Assembly: GCA_017531445.1 (NCBI GenBank)
Contig: JAFXKZ010000002.1
Location: forward strand, 149,213 to 201,285
Length of the DNA stretch: 52,073 bases
Origin: Kiritimatiellia bacterium
GTDB lineage: Bacteria > Verrucomicrobiota > Kiritimatiellia > RFP12 > DVOR01
Reading direction: 5' to 3'
Shown: positions 9,134-17,948 of the stretch, piece after piece
How the letters are laid out: each line of letters begins with the position of its first letter
Numbering within the stretch: position 1 is the first letter of the stretch
Program-made: the position numbers and the translations under genes
Notes under the pieces: model-generated
The model's input: the letters and a program-made list of their open reading frames with translations, nothing else
The model's database searches: none
Told to the model about the DNA's origin: nothing

Positions 9134-11518
9134 TTACCAATCGCGTGCATCCGGATGCACATATTGCTGCATCCGTTTTCTTTTTTCATCTTCGTGTTCG
9201 CGTTCGCGATCAATGGCTTTTTGCAGAAGTGCTTCGAGGTCTTCTGTTTCAGTATTGGGTTCACGAGCTTGTTCGGACTCGTTTGATTCTTTTTCTTCAG
9301 GCGGTTGCGGGTCAGCAGATTGTGTGGAAGAAGACTCCGGTTGCTCTTGAGGCGGTGATGGCGGTGTTTGCGAGGAGCCTTCTTGCGGATCTTTAGGCAA
9401 TAATGCTTTGATTTTCAAGAGGTTGTCCATTACTTTCTGCTTATTTTCCTGTGAGACGGGCGGATTCAGTAAGGGGACGGTCGCATCTGCCGTACGCGCA
9501 ATTTCATCACGTATTGCTTCGGTAAAGGCAACTTCATTTGTGGCAACTGCCTGTTGCTGAAGCAGTTGCTCTGCCCAATTGGGGAATAATACCCTGAATT
9601 GCTGCACAAGATTCAATACTTCCGGTTCGTCTTCACGTGCAGGTTGATAGCGATAAATGGAGGTCAAGGCGTTTGTCTGTACCGAAATGGCTTCATCAAT
9701 CAATTGATCGGGCTGCGCAAACAGCTTCCAAAAATCGTAAACAAAAGGTTCTCCATCATTTAGAGGCGTAGCATCAGACTTCAATGTTTCGTATTGTTTC
9801 GCAGCCGAGTCCAGTGCGCTTTGTGCAGCTTTTGCCTTTTGCGTTAATTCCAAACAGAGCGTTTCGTTAGTGACGACCTGTGGAAGTGCTTCCAAAATTG
9901 GGAACCATCGGTCGCTTTGTGCGATAACGTCTGTTGCCAATTGTTCCGCCTGGCGCAAGCGCAACTCCGGTGCGCTGCTGTTGAACACCTCCGGCACGGC
10001 TTTCATCAATCCGCGTTGATGGTGAAGCAGTTGTGGCACTAATTGTGTTACGGGAACTTCTTGATAACGCTTCAAGGCAGCCGCTTTGCGCGCGGCATAT
10101 CGCAGCTCTTCCAAGCCCTCCAGTGCTCGGGAGAGGTTGCGCTCCGAAGCGGCCGAAGGCTCGGTCCGAAGCGCACGGGAGAAATCGTTTATCGCCGCAT
10201 TGCGCAATGTCAACCGTGTTTCAGTGTCGGTGGCCTGTTCTTCCAATGCCATGTGAAGCGTTCCGGAAAGCGTTGCTGCGCGAGCGGTGAATGCACGATC
10301 GGCGATTGCCATTTGTACGCGCGATACAGCATTGGTCAAATCACCCAGTTTCCAAAGTGCCAACGCTTCATTGTAGGCATAATGAGCCGATGCAGAAGCT
10401 TCCGCGCCTTCCCGCGCCTGTGCATATGTAGCTGCCGCCTCTGCGTATTGTTTTTTGTGATAGTGTTCTTGTGCAATCCGGGCGGGCTCTTGTGCTTCAA
10501 GGAGAAACGTACCACCCAAAAGTAACGCAACAGAGACTTTCCACTTCCCCAGACGGCCGGAAGAGAGAAGCCCCGCAATGAGGCAGAAAAGTGCTGCCGA
10601 ACACGCGAAAATGCCCGTCCGATCTGCAAACTTTTGTTCAGATTGTTCCCGGGCTTCTTTTGTGGCCAGATGCGAAAGATAACGCTCATACACTGCTCCG
10701 AGCGTTGTTTGAGCGGTACCGGCCGTAGCCAAAGGAATATACCGCCCGCCACTTAGTTTTGCAATCGACTGCAACGTTTCTTCCGTCAGTCGGCTCCTGA
10801 CGACTGAGCCTTCGTGCTTTAGAAGCGAATTTCCGTCTGGGATTTCTGCTCCATGCGTAGAGCCAATGCCAATCGTGAAGATGGGGATACTCCGCTCGCC
10901 TGCGCGTGTCGCCAAAAGCGACGTGCGCCCAACTAGGTCTTCACCATCGCTGATTAACACAATTGCGTTGTAACCATGTTCGGCAGATTCAAAGACTTCC
11001 AAACATTTGGCAATCGCATCTGCCAAATCGGTTTCTCCGGGAGGAGCCATGTCGGGTGCCAAAGCATCGATGCTTTGACGCAAGTAGGCTGTATCGCTTG
11101 TCAGCGGACACAAAAGAACGCCTTTGCCCCGAAAGGCCAAGAGCCCGGCACGGTCGCCTTTCAAAGATTCCACCAAGTCGATCAGATCTGCTTTGGCTTT
11201 TCCCAACCGGTTGGGACGGACATCCTCTGCCAACATTGACCGTGAAACATCAACCGCGAGCATCACATTGCGGCTGCGCATGAAGACGGTCTCTTTTGAT
11301 GCCCCCCAGCGTGGCGTTGCCAAAGCGACACAAAGTGAAACAAAAGCAAGCAACAAGTAATAGGTTTGCCAACGTACACGTGGTGAAATTGTGCCGGCAT
11401 GGCGTGAAAGTTTAACCAATTGTTGTGTTGAGTGCCGCCACCACCATCTCGAAACAATAAAGAGAAATGGTGTGAGAATAAGGAGCAGCAGATATCCGGG
11501 ATGCGTAAAAGTAATCAT
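9134..11518 (-). CDS. BatA/BatB-like VWA protein fused to a TPR (BatC-like) region
   Basis: A 794-residue membrane protein. Helices at about 9-24 and 53-67 precede a von Willebrand factor A domain with the MIDAS motif DVSRSM at 90-95 and VLISDGED later. Two more hydrophobic segments follow at about 320-370, then TPR-like helices (EQ.AKEHYHKKQYAEAAATYAQA) and a long Pro/Glu/Gln-rich charged tail ending in DARDW, as in BatC-type proteins. Bat proteins are linked to aerotolerance and envelope stress in other bacteria; the biochemical role is not established. ATG at 11518 overlaps the preceding stop (ATGA). An upstream open frame to 11611 lies inside the previous gene and is ignored. MoxR and DUF58 partners are not in the window. 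Confidence 0.85.
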   Translation of the reverse strand: MITFTHPGYLLLLILTPFLFIVSRWWWRHSTQQLVKLSRHAGTISPRVRWQTYYLLLAFVSLCVALATPRWGASKETVFMRSRNVMLAVDVSRSMLAEDVRPNRLGKAKADLIDLVESLKGDRAGLLAFRGKGVLLCPLTSDTAYLRQSIDALAPDMAPPGETDLADAIAKCLEVFESAEHGYNAIVLISDGEDLVGRTSLLATRAGERSIPIFTIGIGSTHGAEIPDGNSLLKHEGSVVRSRLTEETLQSIAKLSGGRYIPLATAGTAQTTLGAVYERYLSHLATKEAREQSEQKFADRTGIFACSAALFCLIAGLLSSGRLGKWKVSVALLLGGTFLLEAQEPARIAQEHYHKKQYAEAAATYAQAREGAEASASAHYAYNEALALWKLGDLTNAVSRVQMAIADRAFTARAATLSGTLHMALEEQATDTETRLTLRNAAINDFSRALRTEPSAASERNLSRALEGLEELRYAARKAAALKRYQEVPVTQLVPQLLHHQRGLMKAVPEVFNSSAPELRLRQAEQLATDVIAQSDRWFPILEALPQVVTNETLCLELTQKAKAAQSALDSAAKQYETLKSDATPLNDGEPFVYDFWKLFAQPDQLIDEAISVQTNALTSIYRYQPAREDEPEVLNLVQQFRVLFPNWAEQLLQQQAVATNEVAFTEAIRDEIARTADATVPLLNPPVSQENKQKVMDNLLKIKALLPKDPQEGSSQTPPSPPQEQPESSSTQSADPQPPEEKESNESEQAREPNTETEDLEALLQKAIDREREHEDEKRKRMQQYVHPDARDW

Positions 11519-12498
11519 TTTACAGTCTCTAAATCTTGCTTGCGAATCCACCCGCCGAGTGTTTTTGTTCGTACATAACGCCATTCCCCATACGCAGAGA
11601 TATCTTCCCAATCGCCTTCCAGAATCCCCAGCGTTAAAGCGTGCATTGATGGTGCGAACCGCAAGAGTTTCGCTTTGACAGCGTGCTGAGAAGCATTGAC
11701 ATCCACTACGAGATCTTCTTCATTTGCTTCAAGTGCCGTTTTTAATTGCAACGTCAGGGGTGGGCAAGTGACGGATTGCAGCGTCCGGGAGGCCAGGTCA
11801 AAGACGGTCAACGGCATCAGACAGAGTTGGATATCCGAGGTTGTTTCCGTGGTAACGAAATGCGCTTGCGCGATAAGGTTTTGTTCAGTATTGCGGATGA
11901 TCCGGAAAGGATAGACCTTGCCGGAGGTTGTTGCTTTTAATGCAAATGTGTAATCTTCGGGAAGTGTCCCCTCATACGATTGTAACGTTGCCGTTAATAG
12001 CCGGACTTCTCCGGGACTGAATGTTTTTGCATCGGCCTCCAATTTCAAACTGAAGCGTCCTACAGGAGTACCGGCAGCCTCTTGGGGAAGAGGCTCAACT
12101 TTGTAATTAAACGCTTCAGCCTGTAGACGTTGTTGCGTTGTCGTTGCACTGCGCATGAAGCCAAACACTTGGACTTCGGCCACATTTGCGAGCACAAGCC
12201 CGGAAGGAATCGCAACAATTTTGGGTTGAGTTTCGGTTTGATGCCAATGCAAAATCGTCTGGCGGCGATCGCCTTTGACTTCAGATGTTTGACGATCCGC
12301 TGGACGGGTAGGCCCCTGTTCAAGGCGAATACCCGTGATTTCCTCGTTGGGTTTTGTTTCCAATGTCAAGGTTAATGTATAAGGGTGTCCGGCATAAACC
12401 GGTGTGGTAGGGGTCGTTCCCCAAACAGCAGAGGTCAACTTTGCTGAAAGAATATTTACCATCCCGCCGATACAAATTGCCAAAAGGACTATACGCAT
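11515..12498 (-). CDS. Secreted/membrane-anchored protein with C-terminal bacterial SH3 domain (Bat operon)
   Basis: A 327-residue protein with an N-terminal hydrophobic export signal (MRIVLLAICIGGMVNIL), a beta-rich middle resembling the immunoglobulin-like repeats of BatD, and a C-terminal SH3-like domain (GEWRYVRTKTLGGWIRKQDL at the end). Bacterial SH3 domains often bind cell-wall peptides, so a periplasmic role is inferred. It starts 1 nt after the stop of the BatD-like gene and overlaps the VWA-TPR gene by 4 nt, so the three are almost certainly cotranscribed. In Bacteroides BatE a TPR region is joined to an SH3 domain; here the parts are distributed differently. The exact function is unknown. 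Confidence 0.75.
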   Translation of the reverse strand: MRIVLLAICIGGMVNILSAKLTSAVWGTTPTTPVYAGHPYTLTLTLETKPNEEITGIRLEQGPTRPADRQTSEVKGDRRQTILHWHQTETQPKIVAIPSGLVLANVAEVQVFGFMRSATTTQQRLQAEAFNYKVEPLPQEAAGTPVGRFSLKLEADAKTFSPGEVRLLTATLQSYEGTLPEDYTFALKATTSGKVYPFRIIRNTEQNLIAQAHFVTTETTSDIQLCLMPLTVFDLASRTLQSVTCPPLTLQLKTALEANEEDLVVDVNASQHAVKAKLLRFAPSMHALTLGILEGDWEDISAYGEWRYVRTKTLGGWIRKQDLETVK

Positions 12499-12499
12499 T

Positions 12500-14716
12500 T
12501 CACTCGCCAATTTCTGCCACTTCCGGCAAAGGTTCAATCATTTCCCAATGGGTGTATTGAAGAAATGAAATGACAACGCAAATTGAAATTATGAGCAAAA
12601 GCATACCGGTAATTACGCGAAGAGCGCATAATTTCTTCCAAGGTATGCCACATAGAAAGAGGAAAATACCACCAACGATACATAAAAAATCAAGCCGTTG
12701 TGCGTAAGAGAATTGATACAACAAGGACGTTATGGCGTGATCCCAAGTGCGTGTCTGCCCGGTGCGATCGGCGATGGCTTGAGTGAGAAGGCGCGAATCA
12801 TCATTGATGCCGTAGAGACATTCATAATGTTGGATAAGCGATTCTGCCGCAACAGGATGACGCGCCAAGAGTGCACAACTCGCCGCATTCAACAATGCAA
12901 ATGCGTCTTTTGTATCGGAGGCAACCATGCACCAGAGATTTGCTGCTCGTGCATAATCCTGTGGTGTCAGCGCATTGGTTGAAACCGCTTCGGCTTGTTC
13001 GCGTAAGAATGTGTCTGGGGCCCCTATCAGCATCCCGGGTGCCAGAAGAAGCAGAATGAGAAGAGTACGCGCAGATGAATGAATGTGCCCTTTCATCTGT
13101 TTCGCTACTTTGGGGAGCAGTTTCAATATACATTCGCGAGCGGAGTCGAAGTCGTCACTCTGTGAATATACCGCACATTCAAGTGCAGTAACTGCAGTTG
13201 TCAGTTGCAAAGCTTCGGGAGTTTGAGGTAATTTATCGCGCAAATTTGTTGCTGTGAGTGAGGGTGTTTTTAACCAAAGCCGGAGGGCTGCGAGAACTTC
13301 TTCAGGGGTTTTCGCCATCCGGATAGCATTGTAAGTCCGGGTCGTTGCATTCCGGATAAAGAGCCGCTTTAAGCCTGAAAAACTCCAAATGATTGGTTTT
13401 TTGCAAAGGCGGACGAGGGCGATAGTGGTGCCAAAGATCAGGATGGTGAGAGCAAAATTAGTTGGCACATGGATGGATTTCTCTCCCTCTTCAAATCGTA
13501 ATGCCGGTGGCATAATGCCGTTAAGTTGTTCGCCGTCATCTCCAAGCAAGAGGAGCTGGGCAGATGCCCGTGCATACAATGGCACTGCAATGGTATGCAC
13601 GGTATGATAGAGACGTGCAGCTCTGTCAAACCAAGAAAACGCAAATGATGGAATCTCAAGCAGCCCCTCTTGAGTGGGGCGAAGGTTGTAAGTAAATGAA
13701 CAGCCGCCTTCAAAAGTGTCACGAATCGGATCGCCATAAATCCGAAATCCTTTCAATGAAGGAAGTTGTGGCGCACGAATCAGTTCATTAGCAGCATCGG
13801 TTGTGAATGTTATGGTAAGCTTGAGCGGGTCGCCGACATTGACATTGAGTGCATCTAACTCGGCGGAAACTGAAAAAGTGGTGGCAACTGCCCCATAAAA
13901 ACCTTCCGGACGTCCTTCTTCCGGAGGCGCGCTGACCCGTATGGTGGATGGCTGCCCAATTGCGCAACAACGTTTTTCGATCAGTTGTTGATTCTTTGGG
14001 TTCAAAAGATAGCGTGTATCATTGAGTATTGCGGATGGAAAGGTTTGTTCGCCTACGCGAATAGCTTGATACTCGATTTGAAATTTCCACGTCATGAGGT
14101 TCGCAGTGCAATTACGAGCGATTAACTTCGGCGCGGTAACCAGTCGAAGCGGGGCGTCTTCTCCCGTTTCAGCATCAAAGAGAATATTGGGGAGACGTTC
14201 CTGAATCCTTCCAAAGAAGTCGGTTGTTAAAAACGGAGAAAGCCATGTGTCATTATTTGGGAGAGCCGGTACTTGAACGTTAATGAAAAGCGTGACAGTA
14301 TCGCCCGGCAATGGATTTTCGGGTGTGGTTTCAATAAAAAGCTTGACGTCTGCATCCGGAAGCAACGCTTGAACCTGCACTTCAAGAGGTTCATTGTAAA
14401 CGATAGTTTTTCCCTGTTTGGTTTTTGCCTGAACCGAGTCAATGCGGCAAATCCCAACCTCTTTCGGCAGGATTTGCAATATTTTGGATGAAGTAAAGTG
14501 ACCGTTGATGCTGGAAACTTTTGAAGAACGTCCAATCAGTTGCGTAGGAGATGAGGCGGTATAGGTGACCTCTGTGATCTCCTCTCCATTGATGGATGCT
14601 TCCAATTGGAATGCATCCCCGGCATAAATCTCTTCCGGGAGTACGCGCACTTGAAGTGTTTGTGCCGAAAGTGAAAAGGTAACAAGAGCGAAAAGCAACC
14701 ACAAATATTGCATCAT
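12500..14716 (-). CDS. BatD-like protein (oxygen-tolerance family) with C-terminal TPR/membrane region
   Basis: A 738-residue protein with a signal peptide (about 1-18, ending SLSAQ) and several beta-sandwich repeats of the BatD type (LQVRVLPEEIYAGDAFQL; LFIETTPENPLPGDTVTL; LDALNVNVGDPLKLTITF). A transmembrane helix is seen at about 425-440. The C-terminal third is helical with TPR-like segments and two more hydrophobic helices near the end. It is the first gene of the three-gene Bat-like operon. ATG at 14716 lies only 10 nt after a TATAAT box and no Shine-Dalgarno is present, so a leaderless or nearly leaderless message is likely. A second ATG follows directly (MMQ). Confidence 0.8.
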   Translation of the reverse strand: MMQYLWLLFALVTFSLSAQTLQVRVLPEEIYAGDAFQLEASINGEEITEVTYTASSPTQLIGRSSKVSSINGHFTSSKILQILPKEVGICRIDSVQAKTKQGKTIVYNEPLEVQVQALLPDADVKLFIETTPENPLPGDTVTLFINVQVPALPNNDTWLSPFLTTDFFGRIQERLPNILFDAETGEDAPLRLVTAPKLIARNCTANLMTWKFQIEYQAIRVGEQTFPSAILNDTRYLLNPKNQQLIEKRCCAIGQPSTIRVSAPPEEGRPEGFYGAVATTFSVSAELDALNVNVGDPLKLTITFTTDAANELIRAPQLPSLKGFRIYGDPIRDTFEGGCSFTYNLRPTQEGLLEIPSFAFSWFDRAARLYHTVHTIAVPLYARASAQLLLLGDDGEQLNGIMPPALRFEEGEKSIHVPTNFALTILIFGTTIALVRLCKKPIIWSFSGLKRLFIRNATTRTYNAIRMAKTPEEVLAALRLWLKTPSLTATNLRDKLPQTPEALQLTTAVTALECAVYSQSDDFDSARECILKLLPKVAKQMKGHIHSSARTLLILLLLAPGMLIGAPDTFLREQAEAVSTNALTPQDYARAANLWCMVASDTKDAFALLNAASCALLARHPVAAESLIQHYECLYGINDDSRLLTQAIADRTGQTRTWDHAITSLLYQFSYAQRLDFLCIVGGIFLFLCGIPWKKLCALRVITGMLLLIISICVVISFLQYTHWEMIEPLPEVAEIGE

Positions 14717-14726
14717 AACACAATTG

Positions 14727-14735
14727 ATTATAGCA
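14727..14735 (-). promoter_or_regulatory. Extended -10 promoter of the Bat-like operon
   Basis: The minus strand reads TGCTATAAT, a perfect extended -10, 10 nt before the ATG at 14716. No convincing -35 is seen. Transcription should start within a few nucleotides of the start codon. Confidence 0.6.
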
Positions 14736-14781
14736 AAGTTCGGACGTGCTGTTTTCCACGAATGCTTTTAATTCCATCCTT

Positions 14782-15432
14782 TTACCAGAGGATGGGCGTT
14801 CGGTTGTGCGCCGTCAGATACGCGTTCGCGGCTGAGAAGTGGCGGCACCCGAAAAAACCGTTCCAGGCAGAAAGCGGTGAGGGATGAGCTGCCGTTAAAA
14901 TCAGATGCCGTGCCGGATTGATCAGGCACTGCTTCGCTTTGGCTTTTGCTCCCCAGAGCATGAAAACGACATGTTCTTGTTGTTCGGCGACCGCACGGAT
15001 GATTGCATCGGTAAAGGCTTCCCATCCTTTCCCCGCATGCGAGAGCGGACAGCCTGCGCGCACGGTCAAAATGGTGTTCAGAAGCAATACACCCTGTTGG
15101 GCCCACGGTGTAAGATCGCCGCCGGTGATATGAGGCGTTCCAACATCGGATTCTATCTCTGTGAGCATATTTCTCAGGGATGGTGGAGGTGCAACCGGAT
15201 GCTGAACAGAAAACGCCAATCCATGTGCATGGCCGGGTGTAGGATAGGGGTCTTGCCCCAAAATCACAACACGTGTTTCTTTGAGTGGGCAAAGTTGCAA
15301 AGCCCGATAAATCGTGTCATAAGGAGGGAGCACGTGTTCTTTTGCATAAACTTCATTGACAAATACGCGCAACTGTTTGAAAGTTTGCGTCCCAATGAAG
15401 TCCGCTAATGCGTCACGCCAGTCCGTTTTCAT
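14782..15432 (-). CDS. ung: Uracil-DNA glycosylase, family 1
   Basis: Removes uracil from DNA as the first step of base-excision repair. The 216-residue protein has the water-activating motif GQDPY (Gln60-Asp61), AFSV for uracil binding, and the DNA-intercalation motif HPSPLSA near the C-terminus, followed by FFGC.HF. Length is typical of the family. The frame is open upstream but family similarity begins at MKTDWRDAL (ATG 15432), which overlaps the upstream gene by 20 nt. A GGAG lies about 14 nt upstream, so the ribosome site is not ideal. It is last in the hisH-hisF-TIGR04138-ung cluster. Confidence 0.92.
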   Translation of the reverse strand: MKTDWRDALADFIGTQTFKQLRVFVNEVYAKEHVLPPYDTIYRALQLCPLKETRVVILGQDPYPTPGHAHGLAFSVQHPVAPPPSLRNMLTEIESDVGTPHITGGDLTPWAQQGVLLLNTILTVRAGCPLSHAGKGWEAFTDAIIRAVAEQQEHVVFMLWGAKAKAKQCLINPARHLILTAAHPSPLSAWNGFFGCRHFSAANAYLTAHNRTPILW

Positions 15433-15868
15433 TGTTTTTTTGCGTGCTCCAATATTCAGGGTTTTGAACGTCGTAAGGCCTGACGAAGGCTTCTTTGAAG
15501 TCGTAAACATCAAGGAAATCTTCAATCCGATCCTCCTTTGTTTTGCCAAAACAGCCAACAGAGATGAGGTTGTAAACCAAGTTTCCGATATCCATTGTTG
15601 AACGAATTCGCAACTTTTCCACGACGTCTGCCGCAAACGGTCCATAGAGGTTGAGCAGATAATCACGAAATCCTTCTGCAAGTTGTTGGCCGGAAACATG
15701 TTGCGGATGACGGGCGGATGTGTGCAGATTTTCCGTACGTTCATGGCGTTGACGTTCGCGAAACGTATAGTCCAAAACCTCCGGCATCAATTCATAGGCC
15801 GCGCGCGGATAACGTGCATCGCGTTGTAACAATTGATCAATAGCGCGGTCAAAGGTTTCGTTTCTCAT
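15413..15868 (-). CDS. TIGR04138-type conserved protein of planctomycetes and verrucomicrobia
   Basis: A 151-residue soluble protein of unknown function. It matches what I know of the TIGR04138 (Minf_1886) family: an N-terminal FDRAIDQLLQRDARYPRAAYE, then HVSGQQLAEGFRDY, then the mid motif RSTMDIGNLVYNLI, then GKTKEDRIEDF and YDFKEAF. The family is largely restricted to the PVC superphylum, which is the best taxonomic marker in this window. It lies 4 nt downstream of hisF and overlaps ung by 20 nt, so it is cotranscribed with them; the context does not reveal a function. Confidence 0.8.
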   Translation of the reverse strand: MRNETFDRAIDQLLQRDARYPRAAYELMPEVLDYTFRERQRHERTENLHTSARHPQHVSGQQLAEGFRDYLLNLYGPFAADVVEKLRIRSTMDIGNLVYNLISVGCFGKTKEDRIEDFLDVYDFKEAFVRPYDVQNPEYWSTQKNNENGLA

Positions 15869-15872
15869 CGCC

Positions 15873-16643
15873 TCACCTCATCGGAATGCCGGCTTCCCGC
15901 AATGCGGATTTGATGCCACTGCATGTATAACCCATCGTATGTACCATCGAAGCAATCAAGGCTGCATCCGCGTGACCATGCGTCAAAACATCAACCAAAT
16001 GCTGCGGTTTGCCTGCGCCTCCGGATGCAATAACCGGAACAGATACCGCGTCGCTAACCATTTTTGTGATGGATAATTCATAGCCTTCACGTACACCATC
16101 GGTGTCAATTGCGTTCAAACAAATCTCGCCTGCGCCACGTGCTACGGCTTCTTGTGCCCATGCCAAGGCATCGCGGCCTGTCGGTTGCCGACCGCCACGA
16201 ATAACGACTTCGTATCCGGATGGAATCTGTGCTGAAATTGCGACCCGCTTTGCGTCCATCCCCAATACCACGCATTGCCGTCCAAAAGCTTTTGCCCCTT
16301 CGGTTAAAATGTCGGGATGTTCAACAGCAAGGGAGTTCAAAGAAACTTTATCAGCACCGGCAAGGAGTGCCGCACGCATATCGGCTACACCACGAATCCC
16401 TCCGCCAACGGTAAACGGCACACTGAGAGCCCGTGCGGCATTGGCGACCATTTGCAAATCACAGCAGCGATGCTCCGCACTGGCGGTAATGTCATAGAAA
16501 ACCAATTCATCTGCACCATCTGCACAATATTGTGCGGCCATTTCAACCGGGTCGCCTACATCAACGTTGCCTTTGAATTTTACGCCTTTGGTAACGCGGC
16601 CATTGCGCACATCCAAGCAGACAATCAATCGTTTTAAGAGCAT
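15873..16643 (-). CDS. hisF: Imidazole glycerol phosphate synthase cyclase subunit HisF
   Basis: The cyclase subunit of the HisH-HisF complex, converting PRFAR plus ammonia to imidazole glycerol phosphate and AICAR in histidine synthesis. The (beta/alpha)8 protein has 256 residues, with catalytic Asp11 (VCLDVRNG) and Asp130 (VLGMDAKR), and the phosphate-binding loops FTVGGGIRG and VIASGGAG. The ATG at 16643 follows GGGAGGGGGC and overlaps hisH by 10 nt. No other his genes are present in the window, so a role in another pathway (as for WbuZ/AglM-type homologues) cannot be fully excluded, but the sequence looks canonical. Confidence 0.93.
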   Translation of the reverse strand: MLLKRLIVCLDVRNGRVTKGVKFKGNVDVGDPVEMAAQYCADGADELVFYDITASAEHRCCDLQMVANAARALSVPFTVGGGIRGVADMRAALLAGADKVSLNSLAVEHPDILTEGAKAFGRQCVVLGMDAKRVAISAQIPSGYEVVIRGGRQPTGRDALAWAQEAVARGAGEICLNAIDTDGVREGYELSITKMVSDAVSVPVIASGGAGKPQHLVDVLTHGHADAALIASMVHTMGYTCSGIKSALREAGIPMR

Positions 16644-17257
16644 GCCCCCTCCCATTCAAGAAAATTAGCAAAGAGCTTCGCCCCCGCCTCGCCACTTCGT
16701 TCCGGGTGAAATTGCGTTGCAACCAGTGAGCCTTGGGCGATGGCAGAAGCAAACTGTTCGCCGCAGTAATCAGTTGTTCCAATAACGGCATCTTGATTTT
16801 CCGGCGTAACAAAATAAGAGTGGACAAAGTAAAACGCAGCATTTTGTTCAACCCCGCGAAAGAGCGGATGCGGCAGATGTTGCACAGTATTCCAGCCCAT
16901 ATGCGGGATTTTTGCCGTTGGGTCTTTTTCGCGAATAAAGTGCGTGCAGCGGCCTGAAATCAAGTTAAGTCCTTGCACGTTATCATCTTCTTCAGAGGAA
17001 GAAAGTAGCAACTGCATTCCCAGACAAATCCCCATTACAGGGGTGTTTTGTTGCATAGCTTCTTGCAAAAGCTTGTCAAAACCGCGCGCTTTCAGCCCTT
17101 CCATTCCGGATGCCGCAGAACCGACACCCGGAAAAAGAATCCGCCCTCCACGATACTGCGTGGCATCGGTGATGATGTAGGGTGTCACCCCCAAACGTTC
17201 AAAAGCCAAACGGATACTGGTTAAATTGCCCGCGCCATAGTCTAAAATGGTAATCAT
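16634..17257 (-). CDS. hisH: Imidazole glycerol phosphate synthase glutaminase subunit HisH
   Basis: A class I glutamine amidotransferase supplying ammonia to HisF. The 207-residue protein has the nucleophile Cys78 in GICLGMQLL, the oxyanion/glycine region PGVGSAASGM, and the His-Glu pair in QFHPERSG near the end. The frame is open to 17527 but family similarity starts at MITILDYGAGN (ATG 17257). A perfect extended -10 box ends 9 nt before this ATG and no Shine-Dalgarno is visible, so translation is probably from a leaderless or near-leaderless transcript. First gene of a four-gene operon. Confidence 0.93.
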   Translation of the reverse strand: MITILDYGAGNLTSIRLAFERLGVTPYIITDATQYRGGRILFPGVGSAASGMEGLKARGFDKLLQEAMQQNTPVMGICLGMQLLLSSSEEDDNVQGLNLISGRCTHFIREKDPTAKIPHMGWNTVQHLPHPLFRGVEQNAAFYFVHSYFVTPENQDAVIGTTDYCGEQFASAIAQGSLVATQFHPERSGEAGAKLFANFLEWEGACS

Positions 17258-17266
17258 AACATTGAC

Positions 17267-17275
17267 ATTATAGCA
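17267..17275 (-). promoter_or_regulatory. Extended -10 promoter of hisH operon
   Basis: TGCTATAAT on the minus strand, 9 nt upstream of the hisH ATG. No matching -35 at normal distance. The predicted start site falls 2-4 nt before ATG. Confidence 0.6.
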
Positions 17276-17596
17276 GAGTTCAGTCAAAAGATTTAGTGCT
17301 TTGACCGAAACAGATGAAAGTAAATCAAGTCTCATTACACAGACTGCCCATGCTTCTGCCCCATTGATTTCCTTCGCATACAGTCTCACCTTTTGCCGAT
17401 GATATAGTGGACACATATTTTTGTCGTATGAATTTCCCTTACATGAAGTGGTTTTGTATAAAAATTTTAACACAGACGCTTCCGTTGATGTTTTCCTGGG
17501 TACATTGTAAGTATGGAACTTTGTCATGGGACACTACTCACATGGTCCGTGAGAAAACTGCGTGTGTGCGGATTGGGTCCCAAAGAGAAGAGGGGG

Positions 17597-17679
17597 AAAT
17601 GTCGGCGATATTGTCGCATAAAGTCGCCCATGTTGGATTCCATTGTCGGCGACATTCAAACGTAACATGGGCGGTATTC
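17597..17679. repeat. 22-bp phased palindrome array 3 (four units)
   Basis: Cores start at 17602 (TCGGCGA), 17624 (TCGCCCA), 17646 (TCGGCGA) and 17668 (TGGGCGG), all exactly 22 bp apart. Units 2 and 4 form a 10-bp inverted repeat (17625-17634 with 17664-17673). It is about 340 bp upstream of hisH. Flanks such as AAATG before and TATTG after the core fit the family consensus. Confidence 0.88.
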
Positions 17680-17883
17680 GGAGTGTGTGCCGTGCGGTTG
17701 AACTTTGACCTGCCATGAATCGGTACATAAAAATACCAGAAATTCATTTTGATTACACTGAAGTTCATTTAGCACGACTCTGAACGTCCACCCCTTTTCT
17801 GCTTCCAATGCTTTTAATCACACGCCCGTCACCCTTTCGTCTTGGCCGTGACAACTCGCCAGTATTTTTGAAAAGTTGGCGAG

Positions 17884-17918
17884 TTTACAACTTGTAAATT
17901 TGATTTACAGTTTGTAAA
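17884..17918. promoter_or_regulatory. Tandem 15-bp palindromes, possible repressor operators
   Basis: TTTACAACTTGTAAA at 17884-17898 is a perfect palindrome around one base. TTTACAGTTTGTAAA at 17904-17918 is the same apart from the centre. Starts are 20 bp apart, about two helical turns. TACA-N3-TGTA half-sites resemble operators of BlaI/CopY-type winged-helix repressors, but no such regulator and no obvious promoter lie next to them; the function is inferred only from symmetry. Confidence 0.4.
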
Positions 17919-17948
17919 AAATAAAAAGCCCTGTGTTGGCGCACAGGG
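17915..17948 (-). terminator. Terminator downstream of the MuF/small-gene pair
   Basis: On the minus strand CCCTGTG - 6 nt - CACAGGG is followed by C and a T-rich run (TTTTTATTTTTT). It lies about 125 nt after the stop of the small gene at 18073 and overlaps the second palindrome of the tandem operators. Confidence 0.75.

Noticed and set aside
17853..17885. Another phased-array element (TCGCCAG and TTGGCGA)
   Set aside because: The cores are 20 bp apart, not 22, and only two are present; treated as a simple inverted repeat.
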